From assembly GCA_023375785.1 (NCBI GenBank), contig SZWC01006791.1, forward strand, positions 63,055-86,329: 23,275 bases of DNA, read 5' to 3'. The stretch comes from Penium margaritaceum. Taxonomy: Eukaryota; Streptophyta; Zygnematophyceae; Desmidiales; Peniaceae. The notes under the pieces were generated by a model that was given only the letters and a program-made list of their open reading frames with translations, was not told where the DNA came from and searched no databases. Positions 9,643 through 18,985 of this stretch are shown here, one piece after another. The position numbers and the translations under genes were made by a program. The stretch's first letter is position 1, and every line of letters starts with the position of its first letter.

Positions 9643-10244
9643 TGTCAAGGAGAAGGTGCAAGAGTTTGTCGTGATTGTAGAGCGGCACACAAGCAAGAAG
9701 GTCAAGGCACTACGCACGGACAACGGTCCTGAGTACGAGGCTTACAAAATCTAGTTGAGCCAACACGGCATCAACCACCAGACCACTACGCCTTAGATCC
9801 CTAAAAGTAATGGCGTTGCCAAGCGGCTGAACCAGACTATCCTCAGGATTACATGAAGCATGCTCTTCGACGCAAAACACCCACCTCGCTTCAGGGCTGA
9901 AGTTTGCAAGAAGTACTTACTACCTTGTGAATCTCACTCTGGCAGCTATGCTTTGAAGGCGTAGTAAGAAGAAGCAAGAGAAGCAGCTCAAGAAGCCACA
10001 AGAGGCTTGGTCAGGGAAGAAGCCAGATGCCTCACACTTGAGGGTCTTTGGCTCTACTGCCTTGGTAAAGGTCTAAGAAGAAGAAGGAAGTGGCAAGCTG
10101 GGTGCACATGCTCATAACTGTGTAATGGTCGGATACAACACCGTACACAAGGCGTACATGCTGTGGGACCAAGCGGCTGCAAAGCTCATCAGGAGCCGAG
10201 ATGTCCAGTTTGATGAAAGGACACTCGACAATGAAGAGTTTCTG
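9643..10244 (+). pseudogene. Element B integrase remnant
   Basis: Reads FVVIVERHTSKKVKALRTDN, the block around the second catalytic Asp, then a stop, HGINHQTTTP, a stop, and SNGVAKRLNQTI, in which the catalytic Glu position (usual NGVAERxN) is Lys. The spacing is 33 rather than 35 residues. Later come KKPDASHLRVFGSTALVKV, a stop, then VMVGYNTVHKAYMLW and the SRDVQFDE segment that usually closes copia integrase. The N-terminal zinc region and first Asp are missing, replaced by the family A fragment. Not functional. Confidence 0.8.
10240..10244. repeat. Target-site duplication of A4, left copy (TTCTG)
   Basis: TTCTG immediately precedes TGTTGG at 10245 and is repeated at 14422-14426 just after CCAACA. 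A 5-bp duplication is what copia integrases make. Confidence 0.93.
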
Positions 10245-10982
10245 TGTTGGAAATGAAGGAGAGAGGGAGCCTTGGAGCAGCGAGTATGTGTGATTGGAAG
10301 GGCATCACTTGTGCTGAAGAATGGTTGTTCAATCACTCAAAATGATGGAGTACATATAGAGCTAGAGCTTGGGCAAGTCAGCCCTCTCACAAGCCACACC
10401 ACATAGCCATGGAAGCTAAGGCTCACACACTAGAATCCATAATCTCACACAAGGGAGGAAATCAGCCTAGCAATCAGGCTGACCACTCACACACAACCTA
10501 GAGAGCTAGAGAATGCTCTCATGGCACACTCCTAGTGGTCACATAACCCACAAACCCATGGAGAATCGCCATGTGTCCATGGCTAGCACACAAGGATCTC
10601 ACCTCACCTAAAAAGTAAGGAGAGGTACCTTTATCCTAGTCAGCACACTCTGACAAGGCAATCCTAAGACCAAGGACCTTTTTGGATATTTCTCCCATCA
10701 GGTCTTGACCCTGGACCTCTTGCCTTTTTCTTTTCTCAGGCTAAGGCATGGAGCCATCACCCATGCCCACCCACACATCGACGGTCCATGACCCCTGAAA
10801 CTTCGAAAATTCACATCTCCCAATCCGACCGTTGGATCGGCCTCAAACTTGGACCGTAGACATTTTGCCACATGATCTTTCCAATGGTGAAGTCCGATTG
10901 GCGATCGGAACAGGCATCTGGTACTTTCCTGGAACTTGCTCCTGTGGACCTGAAATTGAGCCGGATGGCTCCCTTTCCAACA
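10245..10982 (-). repeat. A4 3' LTR, full length (738 bp)
   Basis: TGTTGG...CCAACA, exactly the same length as the A5 LTR. Bounded by the duplication on the left and by the purine tract on the right. Confidence 0.95.
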
Positions 10983-10994
10983 ATCTCCCACCTT
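10983..10994 (-). other. A4 polypurine tract
   Basis: On the minus strand AAGGTGGGAGAT directly precedes the 3' LTR. It lies a few bases after the pol stop (TGA at 11002-11004), the expected place for plus-strand priming. Confidence 0.85.
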
Positions 10995-11001
10995 GCCGCA
11001 G

Positions 11002-13736
11002 TCAGAGTGGGCTGAGTCCACATGCCTTCATGCAGAACTGCTGCTTCTCACGGGTCACTGGCTTGGTGCAGAAATCAGCAACCTGCTTGCTCGTTGGAGT
11101 AAACTCCAGCTTGATAGCACCCTCCTGTACCATGTGCCTGATGAAGAGATATGCGATGTCAATGTGCTTGGTACGTGCATGGTGCTCAAGATTCTTGGCG
11201 AGTGCGATTGCGCTCTGGTTGTCGACGCGCACAGGAACTGGAACTGCTGCACTCCCACTCATCTCTGCCATGAGACGTTGGAGCCAAACTGCTTCCTTGG
11301 CTCCAAAGCTGAGAGATACGTACTCAGCTTCTGTACTCGAGGTGGCCACGACCACCTGCCGCTTGCTGCACCAGCTGATGGCTCCACCATTCATGAGGAA
11401 CACATGTCCAGAGATGGACTTGCGGTCCTCAGGGTTTGAAGCCCAATCTGCGTCTGTGTAGCCGATGATGCTGTTGTCATTGCCGTTGTAGGTGATGCCN
11501 NNNNNNNNNNNNNNNNNNNNNNNNNNNNNNNNNNNNNNNNNNNNNNNNGATCTGGATACCGAGGAAGTATGATGCCTCCCCGAGATCAGACATCTGGAAG
11601 CGCTCCTGCATGGCTTCCTTGAACTCCTGCAGTGCAGACATGCAATTTGAAAGGAGGAGCATGTCATCCACATAGACAATGATGATGAGGATCTCATGCT
11701 CATGTTGCCAGCGATACACGCTGTAGTATCACTCGCTGCGCTCAAACCCCATGCACTGCAACGCCGCATCCAACTTCTGGTTCCAAGCACGCGACGCTTG
11801 CTTGAGGCCGTACAGCGACTTCTGCAGCTTGCAGACCAGGTGCTCCTGGCCATCCATGACGAACCCCTCCGGCTGCTCCATGTAGATCTCCTCCTCCAAG
11901 TCACCATTCAAGAATGCCGTCTTGACATCCATGTGGTGAACCTCGAAGTCCTCAGCTGCTGCATAAGAGAGGAGCATGCGCACAGAGGCAAACTTTGCAA
12001 CGGGGGCAAAAGTTTGTGTGTAGTCGATGCCCTCCTGCTGCGAGTAGCCCTTGGCGACCAGCCTCACCTTGTACTTTTCCAGGTTACCATCTGCTCCCCG
12101 CTTCTTCTTGAAGACCCACTTGCACTTGATCACTTTACGTCCTTGTGGATGCTCAGTCAGCTCCCACGTGCCGTTGTCCAGCTGCGAATGTATCTCTTGT
12201 TGTACGGCTTGCGCCCAATCTGCTGCATCCGGTGCAGCCATGGCCTCCTTGTATGACGTTGGCTCATCTGAAGCTGCTGCAACTGCAACGTTCATCTGTT
12301 CTGGTTTCTGCAGCATCCAGAAATGGCCGCGCTCACCAGGCTTGTAACGCACCCTAAGAGGGTACCTCCGATCAGGAGCTGGAGCGTTAGCAGGCGGCTG
12401 ACGCGGTGCAGCTGGCACAACTGCTTATGCTGGTGGTGCTACATCTCCCTCCTCTGCTTCTGCCGATGAAGCTGCTGTATCTGCTGCATCAGACATGGGA
12501 GAGTAGAGTGATTCTCCCACTGTCACAGTAAAGGAAGGATCGGGAGAAACTGGGTCAGGAAGAATTTCTGCTCCCACTGTCTCGTCAGCTGCTGTTTCTG
12601 TTGCCTCTTCACACACAATGTTGGTGCCGATGACGTTGCTCTCATTGAAGACGACATCCCTGGAGATGATGACGTGGCCAGTATCCCTCTCGTAGAGGCG
12701 ATACGCCTTGCTTGCCACGTCGTAGCCAATCATCAGCATCTGCGCACTCTTCGCGTCCCACTTTTGCCGCTTCTCCTTTGGCACGTGCATGAGCGCCAAG
12801 CTGCCAAACGCGCGAAGATGACCCACGCTCGGCTTCTTGCCGAACCACGCCTCGTACGGCGTCATCTGCTCCAGCGCCTTAGTTGGACTACGGTTCTTGA
12901 TGTAGACCGCAGTGCTCACAGCTTCAGCCCAGAAGTCGTAGGTCAGCCGAGCCGCGTGCAGCATGGAGCGTGCCGACTCCACGATGGTACGGTTGGCGCG
13001 TTCTGCTACACCGTTCTGCTACGGCGAGTACGGCGCGGTACGCTGCGCCTTGATGCCAGCTGCTGCGAGGTAGTCCTGGAACTCCTTACTCAGGTACTCT
13101 CCACCGCGATCGCTGCGCAGCGCCCTGATCTTCTTGCCAGTCTGGTTCTCCACCATGGCCTTGAACTCCTTGAACCTGTCAAAGCACTGGTCCTTGGAAG
13201 GAAGGAAGTACACAGCAGTGTAACGGCTGAAATCATCAATGAAGGTCAGGAAATACCTAGAGCCTCCAAAGCTCTGGGTCTGCATCGGTCCACACAGGTC
13301 CGTGTGGACCAGCTCCAACACCTCCTTCGCACGCTCCCCTGCTCCAGAGAACGCCTCCCGGTGCTGCTTCCCCTCCAAACAGCCGATGCACAACTGCTGT
13401 TCAAAGTTAGAGATAGTAGGCAGGTCACGAACCATCTGCTTTGCTTGAAGCTGCTACAAGGCGCGCATGCCGATGTGGCCGTAGCGCGCATGCCAGATCT
13501 CACCATCTGTCGCCTGCACCACTGCTGCAAGACTCTACTCACGCGGGATCTTGGTCGCCCCCAGCAGGCGGTACATGTCGCCCTCCTTCACCGACCTGGC
13601 CAACTCCTCTTCTGTATCCTTGTTGAGGATGTAGCCATAGTCATTATCGAAGACGACGCGCAGTCCTGTGTTTGTAAGAGAGGAGACTTAGAGGAGGTTG
13701 AATGCAGCATTAGGTACGTACAGCACGCCATGGTAC
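11002..13736 (-). pseudogene. A4 pol (pre-integrase, integrase, RT, RNase H), best preserved in the window
   Basis: One minus-strand frame from 13736 to the N gap with six in-frame stops (13688, 13535, 13454, 13019, 12425, 11729) and no frameshift seen. Integrase keeps the zinc region and D35E: Asp codons at 13298-13300 (HTDLCGP) and 13109-13111 (RSDRGGEY), Glu at 13001-13003 (NGVAERAN), with exactly 35 residues between the last two. RT (from about 12300) has KWVFKKKR, the TAFLNGDLEEEIYMEQPEGF block and YVDD at 11663-11674. After the gap RNase H shows GYTDADW, SSTEAEY and KHIDI and ends at a normal stop (11002). The start is lost at the LTR junction near 13737. The frame changes across the gap only because the gap length is arbitrary. 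No gag or protease remains. Confidence 0.9.
11500..11548. other. Assembly gap (49 N) within A4 pol
   Basis: Compared with A5 (22094-22423) about 330 bp are missing here, covering the RT C-terminus and the RT-RNase H connection. The gap length is therefore not real. Confidence 0.9.
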
Positions 13737-13737
13737 A

Positions 13738-14421
13738 AGGCATCACCTGTGCTGAAGAATGGTTATTCAATCACTCAAAATGATGGAGTACATATAGAGC
13801 TAGAGCTTGGGCATGTTAGCCCTCTCACAAGCCACACCACTTAGCCATGGAGGCTAAGGCTCACACACTAGAGTCCATAATCTCACACAAGGGGGGAAAT
13901 CAGCCTAGCAACCAGGCTGACCACTCACACACGACCTAGAGAGCTAGAGAATGCTCTCATGGCACACTCCTAGTGGTCACATAACCCACAAAACCATGGA
14001 GAATCGCCATGTATCCATGGCTAGCACATAAGGATCTCACCTCACCTAAAAAGTAAGGAGAGGTACCTTTATCGTAGTCAGCACACTCTGACAAGGCAAT
14101 CCTAAGACCAAGGACCTTTTTGGATATTTCTCCCATCAGGTCTTGACCCTGGACCTCTTGCCTTTTTTCTTTTCTCAGGCTAAGGCATGGAGCCATCACC
14201 CATGCCCACCCACACATCGACGGTCCATGACCCCCGAAACTTCGAAAATTCATATCTCCCAATCCGACCGTTGGATCGGCCTCAAACTTGGACCGTAGAC
14301 ATTTTGCCACATGATCTTTCCAATGGTGAAGTCGGATTCGCAATCGGAGCAGGCATCTGGTACTTTCCTGGAACTTGCTCCTGTGGACCTGAAATTGAGC
14401 CGGATGGCTCCCTTTCCAACA
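13738..14421 (-). repeat. A4 5' LTR, inner end deleted
   Basis: About 684 bp of the 738-bp LTR; the last ~53 bp next to the PBS are replaced by pre-integrase coding sequence. The junction lies in ACAAGGCATCAC. The other LTR has AAGGGCATCAC there, so a short match may have guided the deletion. The outer terminus CCAACA and the duplication are intact. Confidence 0.92.
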
Positions 14422-14426
14422 TTCTG
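14422..14426. repeat. Target-site duplication of A4, right copy (TTCTG)
   Basis: Matches 10240-10244 exactly. Removing A4 plus one copy restores the B reading frame across the site. Confidence 0.93.
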
Positions 14427-15500
14427 GACCCTATCCATGCTCCCAAATCAGGAGAGTGGGTTGTGTTGCTGGAGTTAGGTGATCAGGCATTAGAAAACTG
14501 GCAGATGGTGCCAGTGACGGATGGTGCTGTAGGGAGAGTGGTTGCGTAGGATGACAAAGCGACAAAATCTGACACTGAATCTGAGTTGTCTGAGGCTTCT
14601 GAGTCAAACACTGAGGCAGGTGGCTCTTCCTTTCACATCGGATCACTGGCAACTCATGAGCAGTAGAAGCAACTAAGCCTTAAAGCACCCCCAGCAAGAC
14701 TCTAATGTAGTACGCGCTAGAAGAAATCTCCGCCAAAGTAAAATGTTGAGAGTGCGGAATGGACCCGACTGAGCTAGTTATGCTTCGCTCAGGGAGAGCC
14801 TGTGAACGTAACGGAGGCTATGAACATGCCAAATGCCGCCAAGTGGAAAGGAGGCATAGCATAGCAAACTCACATCCATTTAAGAGAACAGAACATGGGT
14901 TCTGGTGAACAGGCCCCCAAACGGGCATGTGGAGGGGTCAAACTGGGCACTCCCAAAAAAGATCAAGCAGGATGGTACTATCGACAAGTACAAGGCAAGA
15001 GTTGTGGCAAAGGGGTTTTCCCAGCGTGCATGCTCAGAGTACGAGGAGACCTTTGCGCCTGTTGTCACCTTTGCCTCCATCACATCCATGGTGGGCATCG
15101 ATGTTGGAAAATATCTGGAGGTCCACCAGATGAATATCAAGACAGTTTTCCTCTACGGGAAGCTAGATAAAGAAGTACTGATGGAAGTGCCCAAGGGAGT
15201 GAAAGCTCCGGAAGGCAAGGTTTGCGAACTGGTCAAAGTACTAGAGGCTCAAACAGGCCCCAAGGATGTGGTACAAGGAGATGGACGGCTTCATGGTCGG
15301 GCTCACCTTCACGTACTACCAGAATGACCCTAGTGTCTATGTGGAAGAGGATGAGCAAGGTTTGATGCAAGTTGCACTACACGTGGATGACCTGATCATG
15401 TGCTCGTCATCGGTCGAGCTGTTGAACAAGGTAAAGAAAGATCTGAACAATAGGTTCAAGATGAAGGACATGGGTCCACTCGAGTTCTACCTCGGTTAGT
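14427..15500 (+). pseudogene. Element B integrase-RT linker and reverse transcriptase, broken
   Basis: From the A4 edge the frame reads DPIHAPKSGEWVV to a stop at about 14547. About 270 bp of degraded linker follow. RT begins near 14820 (NAAKWK, then RTWVLV in shifting frames) and is clear from 14960: KIKQDGTIDKYKARVVAKGF, FAPVVTFASI, and VHQMNIKTVFLYGKLDKEV. A frameshift near 15255 moves to the frame with MWYKEMDGFMVG. The catalytic box is HVDD at 15380-15391 in place of YVDD. The frame ends in a stop at about 15499 after MGPLEFYLG. It polymerised element cDNA when intact; this copy cannot. Confidence 0.85.
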
Positions 15501-16393
15501 CGTCCACCGCAATCATGCAGCAGGCACCATCGACCTGCACCAGACCAAGTACACCATGGAGGTTCTCAAGCGCTACAACATGGAGGACTGCAAGCCAATC
15601 ACTATATCCATGACAACAAATATCAAGGTCTCCTCTTCCATGAGCCCCAGGACAAAAGCAGAACGGCAGAAGATGGAGAACATTTCCTACTAATCTGCTA
15701 TTGGCATCCTCATGTATGCCATGGTAGGAACACGCCGTGACATTTGCTATGCTGTGGGACAAGTGAGCAGATTTGTGGCCAATCCAGGGCCAGAGCACTG
15801 GCAAACAATCAAGCGCACCATGTGCTCTCTAAAGAAGACGCGTCTTTTGTTCTCCCATGTGTTGGGATACATGGGACTCCGGTTTGGAGGCCAAGAAGGA
15901 TCTAACCCCCTACGGCTAGTGTGCTACGCATACGCCAACTTGGGAGAAAGAATCAATGACAGAAAGTTCACCTCGGGCTTTGTGTACCTCTTGAACGGTA
16001 GTGCAGTCTCTTGGGAAGCAGAAATGAAGACTGTGTCTCCCTCTTTACCGCTTAGGCAGAGTACATCACTTTGTCAGATGCATGTAAGGAGACACAATGG
16101 CTTTGTAGTTTGCTTGTCGAGATGAAAGTGCCACAAACAGAGGCAACAGAGGTCCGCATTGAGAACAAGAGCGTCATGGAAATGTCACAGGATGATGTCA
16201 TCTTCGGCCGACCAAGCACAACAACATCAGGTACCACTACTCACGTAACTTGGTCGCAAAGAAGATCGTGGACCTGGAATACGTGGAGACCAAGAAGATG
16301 CTTGCAGATTGCATGACAAAGGCGCAGGACAGCGAATTGCTCTATGAAGGTATTCGAGGCATTTCTATGGTCAACGCCGCAGACAAACAATGA
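15501..16393 (+). pseudogene. Element B RNase H remnant
   Basis: The RT-RNase H connection (DLHQTKYTMEVLKRYNMEDC), then MYAMVGTRRDICYAVGQVSR and VANPGPEHW at 15712-15800, typical of copia. The catalytic block reads CYAYANLGE where YxDADW is usual, so Asp residues are lost. The C-terminal KKIVDLEYVETKKMLADCMT is clear but in another frame. A TGA at 16391-16393 closes the pol. Several frameshifts. Confidence 0.8.
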
Positions 16394-16440
16394 GGCTAAG
16401 ACTGTTGGAGATAAAAGATATCTCACAACTAATGGACTGA

Positions 16441-16459
16441 GGTGCAAGGGAGAGTTTTT
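16441..16459 (+). other. Element B polypurine tract
   Basis: GGTGCAAGGGAGAG followed by a T run, directly before the LTR start at 16460. Position and composition fit the plus-strand primer site. Confidence 0.65.
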
Positions 16460-16652
16460 TGACCTGATATGCTCCTTGTCCATGGCTGATATTTAGACAG
16501 GCAGAGGACAGACTAGGCATGCACTGCTCCCTTGGAGTAAGTCCCCTAAGTCTGGTCCAGATAGAAAATGCATGCACTTCTCCTTTGGAGCAAGTCCCCT
16601 TGGTCTAATCTGGATAGTATAGCCAGCAAACTCTACCTATGACAACTCCTTG

Positions 16653-16707
16653 TGGCTTAGACGTTCCAAAGTTTGTCTCTAGAGCGAGAAGTCACTGGGT
16701 CAAATCC
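16653..16707 (+). promoter_or_regulatory. tRNA-like A-box/B-box pair inside LTR-B (copy 2)
   Basis: TGGCTTAGACG at 16653-16663 and GGGTCAAATCC at 16697-16707, again exactly 33 nt apart. The T-arm can form CTGGG/CCCAG around a short loop, and GTCAC/GTGAC flank it. The acceptor stem pairs only about 4 of 7 by eye, so this is a tRNA-like remnant and not a tRNA gene. Confidence 0.5.
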
Positions 16708-17035
16708 CAGCCCGGTGACTAGTTTTCTTTGTGACCAAAAGGGGAACACAAAGGTTATAAGAGACATCTTATATCATTCCAAGGTCCTTCTTCGTGGCTG
16801 GCACCAATTGGCGGTCACGGGGAACACCATGTAGGCACGGGGATGACACAATCCAGATTAACCCCAAAGTGGCTCATCCAAGGTGCCATTGCGTGCCTAG
16901 GCTAGAGGCTGGCTCTAGGACTATAAGAACCTATCGGTTGCCTGCCATTGAGTACAGTTCATATCTTTGAGACTCCTCACAGGGTTGTCCACCAGAGGCA
17001 GACACTAAAGAAACATTGGTTGGTCTAAGCCCCAG

Positions 17036-17040
17036 GGGTT
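17036..17040. repeat. Putative target-site duplication of A5, left copy (GGGTT)
   Basis: Five bases next to the TGTTGG terminus of A5 inside LTR-B. The partner copy would lie beyond the window, so this is inferred. Confidence 0.4.
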
Positions 17041-17368
17041 TGTTGGGAAAGGAGCCATCCGGCTCAGTTTCAGGTCCACAGGAGCAAGCTCCAGGAAAGT
17101 ACCAGATGCTTGCTCTGATCGTCAATCTGACTTCACCATTGGAAAGATCAGGTACCAAAATGTCTACGGTCCAAGTTTGAGGCCGATCCAACGATCGGGT
17201 TGGAAGATATGAATTCTCAAAGTTTTGGGGGTCATGGACCGTCGATGTCTGGGTGGGCATGGGTGATGCTTCCATGCCTTAGCCTGAGAAAAGAAAAAGG
17301 CAAGAGGTCCTGGGTCAAGAATTGATGGGAGAAATATCCGAAAAGGTCCTTGGTCTTAGGATTGCCTT

Positions 17369-17561
17369 GTCAGAGTGTGCTGACTAGGATAAAGGTACCT
17401 CTCCTTACTTTTTAGGTGAGGTGAGATCCTTCTGTGCTAGCCATGGACACATGGCGATTCTCCATGGGTTTGTGGGTTATGTGACCACTAGGAGTGTGCC
17501 ATGAGAGCATTCTCTAGCTTTCTAGGTCGTGTGTGAGTGGTCAGCCTGATTGCTAGGCTGA
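17369..17561 (+). repeat. Conserved small inverted repeats in the family A LTR
   Basis: GTCAG/CTGAC (17369-17373 with 17380-17384), GAGAGC with one-mismatch partner (17503-17508 with 17517-17522), and TCAGCCT/AGGCTGA (17541-17547 with 17555-17561, 7-nt loop). The first and third recur in A1, A2 and A4; the third has decayed in A3. They lie in the presumed U3 upstream of the TATA-like site. Confidence 0.55.
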
Positions 17562-17664
17562 TTTCCTCCCTTGTGTGAGATTATGGACTCTAGTGTGTGA
17601 GCCTTAGCCTCCATGGCTAAGTGGTGTGGCTTGTGAGAGGGCTGACTTGCCCAAGCTCTAGCTC

Positions 17665-17670
17665 TATATG
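17665..17670 (+). promoter_or_regulatory. Candidate TATA box of the family A LTR
   Basis: TATATG in CTCTATATGTAC, about 110 bp before the LTR end and conserved in both A4 LTRs; A3 has TTTATATG. A position near the R/U5 border suits a transcription start about 30 bp downstream. Not tested. Confidence 0.5.
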
Positions 17671-17780
17671 TACTCCATCATTTTGAGTGATTGAACAACC
17701 ATTCTTCAGCACAAATGATGCCCTTCCAATCACACATGCTCGCTGCTCCAAGGCTCCCCCTCTCCTCCAGTTCCAACATT

Positions 17781-17793
17781 TGGTATTAGAGCC
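17781..17793 (+). other. A5 primer-binding site (iMet-tRNA type)
   Basis: TGGTATTAGAGCC, one C-to-T change from TGGTATCAGAGCC, two bases after the LTR. Confidence 0.88.
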
Positions 17794-18413
17794 AAGTTCA
17801 GCCACTTTCAGCCAGCACAGGCCGTCACTTTGAGAGTGATGGTTTGGGATCAAACCTTCACTAAATTTTACAATCCACCACTGTATCTTCAAGTTCAAAA
17901 GACAAGCTTTCCAACGGGCCCAATATTGCGAAGATCCAACAATCAGATTGAGAGTTATGCTCAAAACGAGGTCGACCAGGGCTACACTCTTCTATATGAG
18001 TAAGACTGTCGCCTTGTGATGACCATAACTCTCTTGTTTCTTTGTCAAATTGAAGCGAATTGTAGTATTTTTCCTAAGCTTTCCATTGGTGCAAAAATAT
18101 TTGCATTCCATTGATTCGTGTAGGAGAAACACTGTTTACAAGCTGGCTGGTCTGAGTTGGAGTAGGAGCAGAAGCATACCCTGTTTTCAAGAGGGCATAT
18201 CTTTTGAAATCCCCTATTGATGACCCTGTTTTATGGGTTGATCTGAAAGGTTTTGAGCTGAATTTTCCAGTGGTGGGCTCCGTTTTTATAAATTCGCAGT
18301 CTGCTGGCATCTACAGTCTATTTTCTGCTAGACAGATTTCTGGCAGAAGCAGTAGCAGAAGTAGGGGTAGCGCCGCCATCCAAGGGCAGCGCTGAGTATC
18401 ACCAAGGCTCAAA
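17794..18413 (+). other. A5 untranslated leader
   Basis: About 620 bp between PBS and gag ATG, matched in A2 and A3. No conserved frame. It presumably holds the packaging and dimer signals, which cannot be identified by eye. Confidence 0.7.
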
Positions 18414-18434
18414 ATGGCAGCAGCTGGCGTTGTA

Positions 18435-18985
18435 ACAGCAGCCCAGCCTTTGGAGAGGCTGGAGGGACGCGCCAACTTCAGGTTTTGGAAGATCCGTACC
18501 CGCCTCCTTTTGGAGGAGAGGGGCTTGTGGGAGGTGGTGAGCGGCGACGAGCCGGCTCCAGTTCCACACGCAAAAGGCATCACCGCAGCGCAGGTGGTGG
18601 CGGGGAAGACGCTGCAAAAGGGTGCAGCTGATGCAGGTTCTTCTGCAGCTGTACCAGCGACGTATGAGGAGTGGAAGAAGAAGGACAGGCAGGCCTACAG
18701 GTTGCTTGTNACAGCAGCCCAGCCTTTGGAGAGGCTGGAGGGACGCGCCAACTTCAGGTTTTGGAAGATCCGTACCCGCCTCCTTTTGGAGGAGAGGGGC
18801 TTGTGGGAGGTGGTGAGCGGCGACGAGCCGGCTCCAGTTCCACACGCAAAAGGCATCACCGCAGCGCAGGTGGTGGCGGGGAAGACGCTGCAAAAGGGTG
18901 CAGCTGATGCAGGTTCTTCTGCAGCTGTACCAGCGACGTATGAGGAGTGGAAGAAGAAGGACAAGAAGGCCTACACGTTGCTTGT
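18435..18985 (+). repeat. Direct duplication of 275 bp with an N at the joint
   Basis: 18435-18709 and 18711-18985 are the same gag segment, separated by one N at 18710. They differ at only three bases by eye, all in the last ~20 bp of the first copy. No other family A gag here has this duplication, so an unmerged contig overlap is the likely cause. Confidence 0.9.

Larger units (their letters stand above)
10245..14421 (-). mobile_element. Nested family A copia element A4 with intact target-site duplication
   Basis: A 4177-bp minus-strand insertion in element B: 3' LTR 10245-10982, purine tract, pol 11002-13736, and truncated 5' LTR 13738-14421. Gag, leader, PBS and the inner end of the 5' LTR are deleted, and a 49-N gap lies in pol. 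By eye the two LTRs differ at about 20 bases and one indel over about 682 bp (about 3%). It could not move on its own without gag and PBS; whether the deletion happened before or after insertion is not known. Confidence 0.92.
9643..17040 (+). mobile_element. Family B copia element, host of A4 and A5
   Basis: Plus-strand integrase (9643-10244), then, after removing A4, linker and RT (14427-15500), RNase H (to 16393), purine tract and 3' LTR (16460-17040). Coding continues in frame across the A4 insertion when one TTCTG is removed (EEFL, then DPIHAPKSGEW). Gag and the 5' end are not found to the left of 9643; the LTR-B at 2669 could be its 5' LTR if everything between is later insertion and loss. 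The 3' LTR is interrupted by A5. Confidence 0.75.
16460..17040 (+). repeat. Element B 3' LTR (copy 2), cut by A5
   Basis: Begins TGACCTGATATG right after the purine tract and aligns with 2669-3247. A TATA-like CTATAAG lies at 16921-16927 (degraded in copy 1). A5 interrupts it at 17041; the remainder should lie beyond the right edge of the window. Confidence 0.85.
17041..17778 (+). repeat. A5 5' LTR (738 bp)
   Basis: TGTTGG...CCAACA with a perfect 6-bp terminal inverted repeat, followed after two bases by the PBS. Equal in length to the A4 3' LTR. A small GAGCC/GGCTC hairpin lies at 17052-17065. Confidence 0.95.

Noticed and set aside
11002-11907. Single frame apparently spanning the N gap in A4
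   Set aside because: The upstream part is an off-frame reading of RT. Only the part after the gap is RNase H; the gap length (49) is arbitrary.
12674-13783. Long plus-strand open frame of 369 residues inside A4
   Set aside because: Antisense to a well-conserved integrase with intact D35E blocks. No recognisable domain, and it runs on into the LTR.
18435-18985. CRISPR-like or true tandem repeat array
   Set aside because: Only two long units with an N between; no short repeat-spacer pattern anywhere in the window.
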